NCBI RefSeq assembly: GCF_900207585.1
Contig: NZ_OAOP01000012.1
Span: 1-64,000, forward strand
DNA from: Bacillus oleivorans
Lineage (GTDB): Bacteria > Bacillota > Bacilli > Bacillales > JC228
Direction of reading: 5' to 3'
Length of the DNA: 64,000 nucleotides
The position numbers were made by a program, and so were the translations under genes. This document shows, piece by piece, positions 49,433 to 58,351 of the stretch (its first letter is position 1; each line of letters begins with the position of its first letter). The notes beneath the pieces are model-generated. The model had not been told where the DNA came from. It ran no database searches and was given only the letters and a program-made list of their open reading frames with translations.

Positions 49433-49636
49433 ATGGATCGAACCATACAAATGGCAAATGAATTGGAAAGAATGATAGAAGCAGGAGAAATTGATAAAGA
49501 TGTTATAGACGAAATCACCTCCGTTATACAAGATTTAAGAGATGGAAAGCGAGCTCTCAATGAGTTTTACCAGGCAAGTGCGCCGCAAAAATTACTCGAT
49601 ATATTGGATGAGGTAAACCAAAGGGTAAAGAGATAA
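49433..49636 (+). CDS. Small helical protein, unrecognised
   Basis: 67 residues, strongly charged and helical (MANELERMIEAGEIDKDV, LDILDEVNQRVKR). CAGGAGG lies eight bases before the ATG, so it is probably real. No family recognised. It stands alone between gene 49026 and the secreted protein at 49808. Confidence 0.6.
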   Translation: MDRTIQMANELERMIEAGEIDKDVIDEITSVIQDLRDGKRALNEFYQASAPQKLLDILDEVNQRVKR

Positions 49637-49807
49637 TCTCTACTAATAAAAAGTGGAAGAGGATATTAATAGTGGGTCTACTTTATCGGAAAAACTATTA
49701 AAAGTTCTTAAGGTGTATGGGCAGGAAATTTACACTCAAGATGGATATCAGGTGTCTTGACATTTATCATGGATAAATTCAAAGACTGAATTTCGAGAGG
49801 TGTTAAA

Positions 49808-50429
49808 TTGATAAAAAAAGTAATAAGTATAGGCGTTATGGCAGTGCTAATTTTATATCATACGGGAACCATTCAGGCACAAACTTTGACACAAGTATCC
49901 TATCCATGTAGTGTGGTTCTTTATCCAGTTAAGGATGTTCCGAATATACAAGGAGTTGCTTTAATTACGAAGGTTAAAAAGCCATATACGGATGCACCAA
50001 TGAGTCCTGTTAGAGAACGGGAGAGTGTGGGAATCTATGCAGATTGGCTTCCGTCACCTTCCTCGTTTGGGGAATATGACCAATATGAAGGATTTGCCCA
50101 GGTACCTGGCATAATCAGTTGGCGATTTAAGATGTATCCCGTTAAGGAGGACACTCCAAGCTGGTTTGGAGGAATTCCATGGGCAGGTAAATTTGACGAG
50201 ATTTCTTTCGGACTTCCTGTGAATACACGAGTGCAATTGCGTGTTTCAAATTCGAAAACTGAAAAGTTAGGACCTGCCATTATGCAAAATACCTTACAGG
50301 GATGCCATAACTAAAGACATCGGTGATAAGGCACTATCCAGAAGAGATGATGGAAAACGGAATCCATTGCCTGGATATGGTTCGATTATCTCAGGATTTG
50401 TAAGTTCAATTTCCGCTATAGGAAGTTAA
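49808..50429 (+). pseudogene. Secreted protein gene with a probable C-terminal frameshift
   Basis: The TTG start after GAGAGGTG opens 168 residues with a signal peptide (cleavage likely after IQA near 24) and no known domain. The frame stops at 50314, but removing one G from GGG at 50299-50301 would continue it for 42 codons to a stop at 50427-50429 (DAITKDIGDKALSRRDDG and on to AIGS). So the intact protein is probably about 206 residues. This could be a real mutation or a base-calling error in a short G run. Function unknown. Confidence 0.5.
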
Positions 50430-50449
50430 ATGAAAAAACCTTTGTAGCG

Positions 50450-50478
50450 AGTCAACATAATTTGTTGGCTTATTTTTT
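50450..50478 (+). terminator. Terminator after the secreted protein
   Basis: AGTCAACA and TGTTGGCT pair around five bases, followed by TATTTTTTGG. Confidence 0.6.
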
Positions 50479-50565
50479 GGTTATAGGATGTTTAAATATT
50501 ATGAAACTAATTTGAAATTACTGCCGACTAATAAGATATAAGGGATAAAAAAGGAGGGAGTTACG

Positions 50566-50925
50566 ATGTTGAACATTAGGAAAATGGCTGTAGGGATCGT
50601 TTGCTTCTTAATAATATCAATCCTGGGTGCATGTGGGAATGCTGACGTACAAAACGCAGAAAGCGGGGAAGGGCCGACAGGTGATGCAGCTGGAACAGTG
50701 CTTGCCGGGCAAGAAGCCCCTGAAATAGCAGGAATTATAAAAAGTGTTGAAACAGATGAAGAGGTTATTATAACGGTAGGTGGCCAAGATGTAAATTATC
50801 GTCTATCCGAAGAGGCTAAAAGTCAAATTGAAGGAAAAGAAGTGGAAATAGGAAGCGAGGTTACTTTTTCAACCTACTCCATCGGGGATGACAAAGAAAC
50901 GATTGATCAATTTATTATCGAATAA
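50566..50925 (+). CDS. Small lipoprotein, unrecognised
   Basis: 119 residues with a clear lipoprotein signal (SILGAC, Cys23), a Gly/Glu-rich tether, and a compact beta-rich domain (IAGIIKSVETDEEVIITVGGQDVNYRL) that looks like a small OB-like or DUF-type fold. AAAGGAGGG lies about eight bases before the ATG. No partner genes. No family recognised. Confidence 0.75.
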   Translation: MLNIRKMAVGIVCFLIISILGACGNADVQNAESGEGPTGDAAGTVLAGQEAPEIAGIIKSVETDEEVIITVGGQDVNYRLSEEAKSQIEGKEVEIGSEVTFSTYSIGDDKETIDQFIIE

Positions 50926-51022
50926 ATTTAAAACGCAGGGGTTTTAATGAAGGGGTTCCCTTTAGGGATAGAGATAGAAGATCGTTTTATATTTGAAAAA
51001 AAAATAATAGGTCGAAAAATGG

Positions 51023-51056
51023 GGAAAGAGGAGATTTTTCTCCTCTTTCCTATTTG
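51023..51056 (+). terminator. Terminator after small lipoprotein
   Basis: GGAAAGAGGAG and CTCCTCTTTCC form an 11-bp stem with a 6-base loop; TATTTG follows. Confidence 0.75.
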
Positions 51057-51101
51057 TTGGATATGACATTGACAACAGCTATTTTATGAAAATGAGTTAT
51101 A

Positions 51102-51138
51102 CTTAAATATCCTCTAAGAATCTTAGAGGATATTTAAG
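51102..51138. repeat. 37-bp near-perfect palindrome
   Basis: Eighteen bases starting CTTAAATATCC at 51102 are followed after a single A (51120) by their exact reverse complement. No T-run follows, so a terminator role is unlikely. It lies 310 bases upstream of the PIG-L gene, in a 520-base gap that also has another hairpin (51182-51214) and a CTAA tandem near 51374-51388. Confidence 0.75.
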
Positions 51139-51181
51139 GTTTTACATAATGTTGAATTAATTTAGCCAAAAATAATATGAT

Positions 51182-51218
51182 AAAAGATCGTAGGATATAT
51201 TCCTATGGTCTTTTCTTT
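51182..51218 (+). terminator. Hairpin with T-rich tail in the gap before the PIG-L gene
   Basis: AAAAGATCGTAGG pairs with CCTATGGTCTTTT around seven bases, followed by CTTTAG. It would block read-through into the PIG-L gene. Confidence 0.6.
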
Positions 51219-51451
51219 AGTTATTTTATTTTTAGGATTTCTGTCACGCTTTTTTTAATTGCCAACTGTTTTATCAACAAAGATACATCTAAAGACCTAG
51301 AATTAAATCGTACATTCGTAATATTAAAATAATTCAGAAAAAGTGGTATTATGCATTCAAGTTAGTAATCCTAACTAACTAACTAACTATTTCTATTAAG
51401 GAAGGAGGACTAATTAATTTAATATAAAAATATATGAAAGGGGTTACATAG

Positions 51452-53950
51452 GTGAAGAAGATATGTAAGCTTTTTGTATCGATCCTGTTATTAGTCGCAT
51501 TTCTGCCGCCTCTTCAAGGGTTTTCAGCAATGAATGAGGAGCCAGATGTAGAGCTTTGGAATGTATTGAAACCTCTTAGTACCACTGTTTCATTCTTAAA
51601 TACCGGTGCACACCCGGATGATGAAAGAAGTGATTTTCTTGCCTATTTGTCAAGAGGACTTGGGGTTAAAACAGCCAGTTTGATTGCCAATCGCGGCGAA
51701 GGCGGCCAAAATGAAATTGGAACGGAATTAGGGAATGCCCTTGGTATTATTCGTTCCAATGAAATGATTGAAGCAGCCAAAATTACGGGCGTAAAAGCCT
51801 ATCATTTAAGTGATGTAACATCAGATGCGATTTATGACTTTGGTTTTTCAAAATCACCAGATGAAACCCTTGAAAAATGGGGAGAAGATGTCACCTACGA
51901 GCGGCTTATTCATTTCATCAGAACGTACAAGCCGGATATTGTAATGCCTTCATTCCGAAATGTAGATAGTCAGCACGGACATCATCGAGCCATAACTATT
52001 TTATCCTTACAAGCATTTGAAGATGCAGCGGATCCGACTGTTTTTCCAGAACATTTTGAGGAAGGTTTAACACCTTGGCAAATTAAAAAGGTTTATTTAC
52101 CTGCAGCTTCAGACTCAATTCCAGAGAAATCGACTTCAATTGAAATCGGTGTCTACGACCCAATTTACCAAATGACTTATCCTCAGCTTGGCGAGGAATC
52201 TAGATATATGCACAAGAGCCAAGGTATGGGTAATGATATACCTGCTGAACCTAGACAGGTTAAAATTGAACTGGTAAAAGCGGTGGATTCAGCGAATAAT
52301 CCTGCTTTATTTGCTGGAGTGCCATATAATTTTACGGACTGGGCAGAGGTTGTTCCGCAGGAAGATCTAAAAGATCAATTGACTGAGCTCCAAAATAGCC
52401 TGGATCAGATTGTTAACCTTTATCCGAATAGAGGAGCGATCTTGCCTGAGGTACAAAAAGCATTAAAAGCTGTAGAAAGGTTAATCGCTAAAACGGAAAA
52501 AACTGAATTAAGTGAAGCCGTTAAAGTGGATTTACTCCATAAACTTGAATTAAAAGCTGAACAGCTAAAAGAGGCAAGCTTTGTAGCATCTAGTCTGGAT
52601 GTGGAAACAACCATTAGTTCCAATGTATTAACTAGCGGTGAAAAATCAACAGTTACGACCACCATCACGAATAATGGCGAAAAGGACATCCATCAAGTTC
52701 AGGCATCTCTCCTTTTACCTGACGGCTGGCAAAATAGCGGGGCAAAAACAATTTCGAAGTTAAAATCAGGTGCTTCAAAAACCGTAACATTTGACATTGA
52801 GGTTCCTGAGGATGCTGATTATTTTAACCCGTATGGTGAGCCAACGATTCAAAGCAAAATTGCTTTTAAAGAAAATGGATATACTACTGAATCAGTATTA
52901 GTGCCTGAAGAAACAGTGGCGGTTTTACCTGAATTCAGTATTACACTGGATCCGCAAAATGTGATTGTCAACACAGCTGATATTCAAGACAAGATCCCTG
53001 TTACGGTTAAAGTGAAGAATTACTTTGCAGGTGAGAAAAAGGCAACGATTTCTTTAGATCTTCCAGAAGGCTGGTCAAGCGACCCAGTTGAAACGGAACT
53101 ATTTTTTACAGAAAGATTTGAGGAAAAAGAGGCGACCTTTAACTTAACGCCTCCAGCAGATATTGAAGCAGGGGATTTTGACATTGAAGCTCTGGCAACA
53201 GCAGATGGCAAAACATTTAACACAACTGTTCAAGAGATTTCTTATGATCATATTAAAGATTCGTATTACCAATATCCTTCTGTGATCAATGGCGTAGCCT
53301 TTGAATTATTAAAGCCGGATCATCTAAAAATCGGCTATGTTGAAAGCGGCTTTGATAAAGTAGCTGATTACTTAATCAATGCAGGCTTTGATGTCACCAA
53401 ATTGACAGAAGAAGATTTATCATCAGGAGACTTATCTCAGTATGACACGATTGTAACTGGGATTCGGGCCTATCTATCAAGACAGGATCTTGCTGTAAAT
53501 AATGACCGATTATTAGAATATGTCGAAAATGGCGGTCACTTGGTTGTTCAATATCATAAACCGGAAGATAATTGGAATATTGAAGAAACAGCGCCTTATC
53601 CAATTACAATCGGAAGTCCTTCAATCAGATGGCGGGTTACAGATGAAAATGCCGCTGTTACGGTGAGCAAACCAGATCATAAACTCTTTAACTATCCGAA
53701 TCGAATTACGGAAAATGATTGGGCCAACTGGGTTCAAGAAAGAGGACTGTACTTCCCAATGCAATGGGATTCCAGCTACGAAACCTTCCTAACCATGGCT
53801 GACCCAGGCGAAGCTCCATTCAATAGCGGCATACTCCTAGCCCCATACGGCCAAGGAACCTATTTATACACCAATTTGGTCTTCTACAGACAAATGGAAA
53901 ACCAAGTCCCAGGCGCCTACCGCATCTTCACAAATTTAATCAGTTATTGA
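51452..53950 (+). CDS. Large secreted PIG-L (LmbE) deacetylase with NEW3-like and GATase-like domains
   Basis: 832 residues. Signal peptide 1-26 (LLVAFLPPLQGFSA), then a PIG-L domain (about 45-260) with the zinc motif AHPDDE near 53-58 and second-half HGHHRA near 172, a helical linker, two beta-sandwich NEW3-type repeats (about 380-480 and 500-600), and a C-terminal ThuA/glutamine-amidotransferase-like domain (KIGYVESGFDKVADYL ... YDTIVTGIRAYLSR). Family members remove acetyl groups from GlcNAc-type sugars; this one would act outside the cell. GTG start after AAAGGGG. Monocistronic. The glycan is unknown. Confidence 0.82.
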   Translation: MKKICKLFVSILLLVAFLPPLQGFSAMNEEPDVELWNVLKPLSTTVSFLNTGAHPDDERSDFLAYLSRGLGVKTASLIANRGEGGQNEIGTELGNALGIIRSNEMIEAAKITGVKAYHLSDVTSDAIYDFGFSKSPDETLEKWGEDVTYERLIHFIRTYKPDIVMPSFRNVDSQHGHHRAITILSLQAFEDAADPTVFPEHFEEGLTPWQIKKVYLPAASDSIPEKSTSIEIGVYDPIYQMTYPQLGEESRYMHKSQGMGNDIPAEPRQVKIELVKAVDSANNPALFAGVPYNFTDWAEVVPQEDLKDQLTELQNSLDQIVNLYPNRGAILPEVQKALKAVERLIAKTEKTELSEAVKVDLLHKLELKAEQLKEASFVASSLDVETTISSNVLTSGEKSTVTTTITNNGEKDIHQVQASLLLPDGWQNSGAKTISKLKSGASKTVTFDIEVPEDADYFNPYGEPTIQSKIAFKENGYTTESVLVPEETVAVLPEFSITLDPQNVIVNTADIQDKIPVTVKVKNYFAGEKKATISLDLPEGWSSDPVETELFFTERFEEKEATFNLTPPADIEAGDFDIEALATADGKTFNTTVQEISYDHIKDSYYQYPSVINGVAFELLKPDHLKIGYVESGFDKVADYLINAGFDVTKLTEEDLSSGDLSQYDTIVTGIRAYLSRQDLAVNNDRLLEYVENGGHLVVQYHKPEDNWNIEETAPYPITIGSPSIRWRVTDENAAVTVSKPDHKLFNYPNRITENDWANWVQERGLYFPMQWDSSYETFLTMADPGEAPFNSGILLAPYGQGTYLYTNLVFYRQMENQVPGAYRIFTNLISY

Positions 53951-54056
53951 AACAGGGGTGAAACAGGGGGACGGTTCTTGTGTTTCAAATGAAACAGAGG
54001 GACGGTTCTTGTGTTTCATTGAGTCATGGGTGAAACATGGGGATAGTTCTTCTGTT
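53950..54056. repeat. Three GGGACGGTTCTTGTGTTTC-type dispersed repeats
   Basis: Three copies in a row, two near-identical (GGGGGACGGTTCTTGTGTTTC, with AGAGGGAC in the second) and one diverged (GGGGATAGTTCTTCTGTTGC), separated by TGAAACA. Each TGAAACA ... TGTTTCA can pair. The same element lies at 31254-31311. Confidence 0.75.
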
Positions 54057-54079
54057 GCAATTCTTGGAACGTAAATAAG

Positions 54080-54128
54080 AAAAATGGGCTCGATTTAGAT
54101 TTTATAAAAATCGAGCCCATTTTTTTTG
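54080..54128 (+). terminator. Strong terminator
   Basis: AAAATGGGCTCGATTT pairs with AAATCGAGCCCATTTT around about ten bases, then a run of T. It works on both strands. Confidence 0.85.
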
Positions 54129-54144
54129 TACTGTTCTACATCAA

Positions 54145-54500
54145 TTTATGTGCCGTGCCGCCTGTTATATGTGCCGTTGCGCCCGGTTTATGTGTCGTTG
54201 CGCCTGTTATATGTGCCGTTGCGCCCGGTTTATGTGTCGTTGCGCCATGTTTATGTGCCGTGCCGCGCCGTTTATGTGCCGTTCCGCGCCGTTTATGTGC
54301 CGTTGCGCCCGGTTTATGTGTCGTTCCGCCCGGTTTATGTGCCGTTGCGCGCCGTTTATGTGCCGTTGCGCCCGGTTTATGTGCCGTTGCGCGCCGTTTA
54401 TGTGTCGTTCCGCCCGGTTTATGTGCCGTTCCGCGCCGTTTATGTGCCGTTCCGCACCGTTTATGTGCCGTTCCGCACCATCTATGTGCCAATCCGTATT
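54145..54500. repeat. Tandem array A6: about seventeen 21-bp units (TTTATGTGCCGTTGCGCCCGG)
   Basis: Units keep TTTATGTGCCGTT and vary in the last bases (GCGCCCGG, CCGCGCCG, CCGCACCG), with a fixed 21-base step. GC content is far above the surroundings. Because 21 is a multiple of three and few stops occur, several frames on both strands stay open, giving repeats such as MCRCARF and VAPGLC; none has conserved flanks or a credible ribosome binding site. No gene is claimed. Confidence 0.85.
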
Positions 54501-54720
54501 TTTTACCAGAATACACATATTAACTTGCAAAGTGTTAAAGGTCGTTAGAGATATCGATCTTATTTTTTGTATAAAGTTTTAGAAAATTAATCTCGTCACT
54601 GGAATATTATGTTAATATTGATTTGAAGTTGTAAAAATAATGGGACTAAAATCCTCTAAAAATATATCATAATTGTCGTACAGACATTTTCCTTGAGAAG
54701 GGAGAAATAATATATTAAAA

Positions 54721-55068
54721 ATGTCCTTTAAGAGAGGGTTTCTATTTTTTACGAGTTTTTCGTTTATAGTATATCTATTATTTTATCTCATTTATGATGT
54801 AAGATTAGACATGATGCTCTTAACGTGGATTCACTTTATTCCAGGGTTTGCGTTTAATGGATTTTTAGAAATGTTTAGTCCGGATTTTCCTGAACTATTC
54901 TTCATTATTCCCATTGTCCTAACAGATGGCCTAATTGGCGGACTATTCACCATGATACTTCGGATTCGATTTCTTCAAAATATAAATATATGGATCTTTT
55001 TAATTATTACTTTTCTTTTATATCAACTCTGTGTTCACGCAATCATTCCACCAGTCAGAATTTATTAA
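54721..55068 (+). CDS. Small integral membrane protein, unrecognised
   Basis: 115 residues with about four hydrophobic helices (7-26, 33-50, 60-80, 88-108). The Shine-Dalgarno GGGAG is distant from the ATG, so the start is uncertain. Function and family unknown. Starts a region of small, species-specific genes. Confidence 0.55.
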   Translation: MSFKRGFLFFTSFSFIVYLLFYLIYDVRLDMMLLTWIHFIPGFAFNGFLEMFSPDFPELFFIIPIVLTDGLIGGLFTMILRIRFLQNINIWIFLIITFLLYQLCVHAIIPPVRIY

Positions 55069-55154
55069 ACATTAGTCTTAGTCTGCAGTAATTACAATTC
55101 CTACATAAGAGAAGGTTGTATTTCAATTAATTTATGAAAATATAAAGGAAGTGA

Positions 55155-55756
55155 TTGTTATTATTAATAAAGTCTAAATTTTAATAATTACCATGTTTAG
55201 TTTAGCCGGCTGCACTATAAATGAATCTTCGGACGGTAAAATCGATGAACAATTACAGACCTTAAATAACGAAATAAAGGCAATGAATGAAAAGTTACTA
55301 ATTTATGAAAGAGAACTATCAGTAAAAGAACAAACCATCCAGGAATTAAAAGAAGAATTAGAAAACTATTCAGGTATGTACAGAGAACAGACTTCTTATT
55401 TAGAAAACCTTGCAAATATTAATCAACATTTAATTTTGAATATGCCGGATCTTACGCATATACAAGCCTTCATCAAGGAGATTAATGAACATAATGAAGA
55501 ATTGACATTTTTAATTGATTACGCTAAATGGGAACATAACTCGGATGCTCCCAATAATGCCAATTTGGTGAATGAGAAAGAGGAAAATATTAAAATTAGG
55601 GTTAATAAGAATGTAGAGACTTATACTATAGAAAATGCTACGCCAACTTATAAAACATTAGAAGATTTTATAACAGAAAAGCATGAAGATCGTTTATATA
55701 ACCTGTATTTTATTGAAAATAAACTAGTATTAATTATAGAACAATTATTGCCTTAA
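55155..55756 (+). pseudogene. Lipoprotein with coiled coil, signal peptide broken by a T-run frameshift
   Basis: The ATG at 55193 opens 187 residues starting MFSLAGCTINE: a lipobox at the very start but no signal peptide before it. Adding one T to TTTT at 55179-55182 joins an upstream frame from TTG 55155 (RBS AAAGGAAG), giving KSKFLIITMFSLAGC, a normal lipoprotein signal. The rest has a coiled coil (30-65, LNNEIKAMNEKLLIYEREL) and a C-terminal domain of unknown type. So the gene is probably frameshifted, or the base count is wrong. Confidence 0.6.
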
Positions 55757-55814
55757 ATAATATATAACTCTATCAATTAAATTTATCATAAATGTTATAA
55801 GTGAGGAGACAAAG

Positions 55815-56012
55815 CTGAATATCAATAACACAATTCCATATTTATTAGAATACTAAGAATTTAAAATGAAATGTTTTGAAAAAGGTGTTGAATATTTTGA
55901 AATTGATGATGATTACGAACAAGAAATCATTAAAGTCTACGATTACATAGAGTCTAAAAAATATATTATTGAAAGCATTAACCGGTGTAATCAACAGGGA
56001 ACTAATTTGTAA
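55815..56012 (+). pseudogene. Short unknown gene with an internal stop
   Basis: After GAGGAG, a frame from CTG 55815 (perhaps a mutated ATG) reads NINNTIPYLLEY, meets TAA at 55854, then continues open for 51 codons (including MKCFEKGVEYFEIDDD) to the stop at 56010. The unbroken reading on both sides suggests a small gene of about 65 codons that has decayed. The 48-residue part from ATG 55866 might still be made. Family unknown. Confidence 0.35.
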
Positions 56013-56068
56013 TTTGCATTCTACAAGATAACTATAAAAATTAATATTCTATTTTTAGGTGGGATTTT

Positions 56069-56371
56069 ATGATAATCTCTAATGTTTTTGCAGTTGTCAG
56101 TCTTATAACAGCGACTATCCTTGGAATTTTCGGACAGCATTTATCTTACTTTTTAAACGACATTATTGATGGAGTCAACCTTTCCACATATTTAACTTTT
56201 ATAACCTTTATAAGTATCGCATTGTTTATAGTCGTTCCAATATTAACTTTTATTTCTAAAAAAGTTCAAAAAGAAATGTTTGTATTGTATTTTATCGCGA
56301 GTGTTTTAATAGGAATTCCGGTTTCATTCTGGTCCTATTTTGTTTGGGCAATGTGGATGAGTGGAGGATAA
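56069..56371 (+). CDS. Small membrane protein, unrecognised
   Basis: 100 residues with three hydrophobic helices (about 4-24, 38-60, 72-94) and a basic loop SKKVQKE. AGGTGGG lies six bases before the ATG. No family recognised. Confidence 0.6.
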   Translation: MIISNVFAVVSLITATILGIFGQHLSYFLNDIIDGVNLSTYLTFITFISIALFIVVPILTFISKKVQKEMFVLYFIASVLIGIPVSFWSYFVWAMWMSGG

Positions 56372-56555
56372 TAGAAAGAATGACTTTCGTTATTTTTTTG
56401 TTGAATTTTCCGGTATTATTCTATATCCAATTCTATAAGATCTAATATGTCACACCCATAGAGTGTAGTACTCTTTTGATAATAATAGATTTCTATTGTA
56501 TGATTTATTTTTAAAGCTAGAATTACAAAAAAATTTCTATCAGTTGAGGTAAACT

Positions 56556-57329
56556 ATGAAAAGCGTGTTACGTGAGATTAAATTAGAGGGCGGTTTTAAT
56601 TTTCGTGATTTAGGTGGCTACCAGACAAAAGAAGGTCGTACGGTAAGATCGGGAATGTTATTTCGCTCAGGAAATTTAAGTAGATTGACAGAATCAGACC
56701 GGGAAATTGTGAAACAATTGGGTATCAAAAAAATCTGTGATTTGCGTGGAATGGACGAAGTTGAGAGATTCCCAGATCCAATTATTGACGATATAACTTG
56801 GCATCACACACCAATCCTTTCTGAAGAAAAGATGTTGGGGCAGGTTGGAGACGATACTGATTTTGCAGACCAGCTTAGGAAGACCAAGCCAGGGGAATTA
56901 TTAATGAATTTGAATCAACATATGGTTACGTATAAGAGTGCATTCCGAAAAGTTTTTCAAGTACTATTAACCGAACCGAATCATCCTTTACTTTTCCATT
57001 GTATGGCTGGAAAAGATAGAACGGGTGCTGTCGCTGCACTCATTCTTAGAATTCTTGGAGTTCCTCGGGAAAAGATCTTAGAAGATTACTTATACACAAA
57101 TGAAACACTTGAACAAATGGCAGTAAACTTTACGGAAATCGGGTATAATGACCTGCCAAATATCGATCAGGACGTATTAGATGCCTTGTTTGAGGCACGA
57201 ACAGAGTATATAAATGCCTTTTTAGATGAGATTGATGCAAAATATGGAAATATAGATTTATATGCAAAAGAGTTCCTCGGTCTTTCAGAAAATGATATAA
57301 AAGTACTTAAAAGTCATTTATTAGAGTAA
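56556..57329 (+). CDS. Tyrosine-protein phosphatase (Y_phosphatase3 family)
   Basis: 257 residues. The start LEGGFNFRDLGGYQTKEGRTVRSG is the family hallmark, and the active site HCMAGKDRTG places the nucleophile Cys149 and Arg155. Such enzymes dephosphorylate phosphotyrosine, some also phosphoinositides. The site before the ATG (TTGAGG) is modest. No kinase gene nearby; substrate unknown. Confidence 0.85.
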   Translation: MKSVLREIKLEGGFNFRDLGGYQTKEGRTVRSGMLFRSGNLSRLTESDREIVKQLGIKKICDLRGMDEVERFPDPIIDDITWHHTPILSEEKMLGQVGDDTDFADQLRKTKPGELLMNLNQHMVTYKSAFRKVFQVLLTEPNHPLLFHCMAGKDRTGAVAALILRILGVPREKILEDYLYTNETLEQMAVNFTEIGYNDLPNIDQDVLDALFEARTEYINAFLDEIDAKYGNIDLYAKEFLGLSENDIKVLKSHLLE

Positions 57330-57420
57330 GCAACGGGGTAGCGATAATCAGGATAAAGCACTCCAAAAAGTTAGACACATGGTGACTAAAATGGTGATGT
57401 TAAATTACGGAGGAATGTCT

Positions 57421-58097
57421 ATGTTGTCTAATTTAGAATTGATGGAACATCATGTAAATGTATTATTTAAACACGATTCTAAAAATAGAATGACAGTCGT
57501 GAATGAGCCACCTTACGATGTTGCACCAAAGATTTTCATTGGTGGCACCAAACTTGGTAGTTTAGTAAGGTATTCAATTACTCTTGATGAGAGCTTGTAG
57601 AACAGCTGCAACAAGTTGTCGGAACAAATCCTGGTGCTCATCTAGGGGAAATAATCAAGGTTTTAAGCATGGGCCATCAGTTCAATAACTTATGGATTGG
57701 ACCAGCTTACGTGTTTCCTGATGTAAAAGACAGGGCTGGTACACAAGCTGTAGAAGTTACCCAAGAAAATAAAGAACTACTAAAGCCTTATTTTCCCTAT
57801 ACATTTGAGAATTTTAAGTATAAGCAACCTTGTTTTGTAATAGTTGAAGATAACATTACTGTTTCGATTTGTTGTAGTGCAAGGAAGTCAACAACCGCAG
57901 ACGAAGCAAGTGTATTCACACATGAAGATTACCGCGGAAAAGGATACGGTTTGGACGTGACAAGTGCCTGGGCAGCAGAGGTACAAAAACAGGGACGAAT
58001 TGCTCTATATAGTACTTCGTGGGACAATTTTGCATCTCAATCAGTGGCAAGGAAACTCAGATTGTTTCAGTATGGAACCGACATTCATATGAGTTAA
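57421..58097 (+). pseudogene. GNAT acetyltransferase split by a one-base frameshift
   Basis: The ATG at 57421 (GGAGG eight bases upstream) opens a frame that stops at 57600 after SITLDESL. Adding one base near 57591 joins it to the frame reading ELVEQLQQVVGTNPGAHLGE and onward to 58097, which includes the acetyl-CoA motif YRGKGYG. Joined, it is about 225 residues, a normal GNAT protein. As read, it is inactive. Confidence 0.75.
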
Positions 58098-58127
58098 AGT
58101 AATCGTAAAACGCAAGACTCTTTCTTC

Positions 58128-58173
58128 AGTAGCTAGAGTATAAGAACTATGGGCTGATCTCAGCTCTTTTTTC
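58128..58173 (+). repeat. Dispersed element ending in a GAGCTGATC-type terminator, copy 1
   Basis: GCTAGAGTATAAGAACTAT is followed by GGGCTGATCTCAGCTC and six T. A similar copy lies at 62931-62980. The end is a working terminator (7-bp stem, 2-base loop). Both copies sit next to GNAT genes. Confidence 0.6.
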
Positions 58174-58351
58174 CTTTATCTATTATTCAGAAAATTATGA
58201 TTTATAGATGGGATATTATGTTAAATTTGATTTAAAGCACATTTACAATTCAATAACACAATTCTTAAAAGTATTTAGGCTGGTTTGGTTAATTAGGAGC
58301 TAATCAAAGAAATATGATTGCTCTTGAAAATTTGTGAATGGAGTTACATTT

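Noticed and set aside
54126-54582. Cys-rich or Val/Pro-rich repeat proteins on either strand
   Set aside because: At least five overlapping frames are open, all produced by a 21-bp unit; no conserved flanks or start signals.
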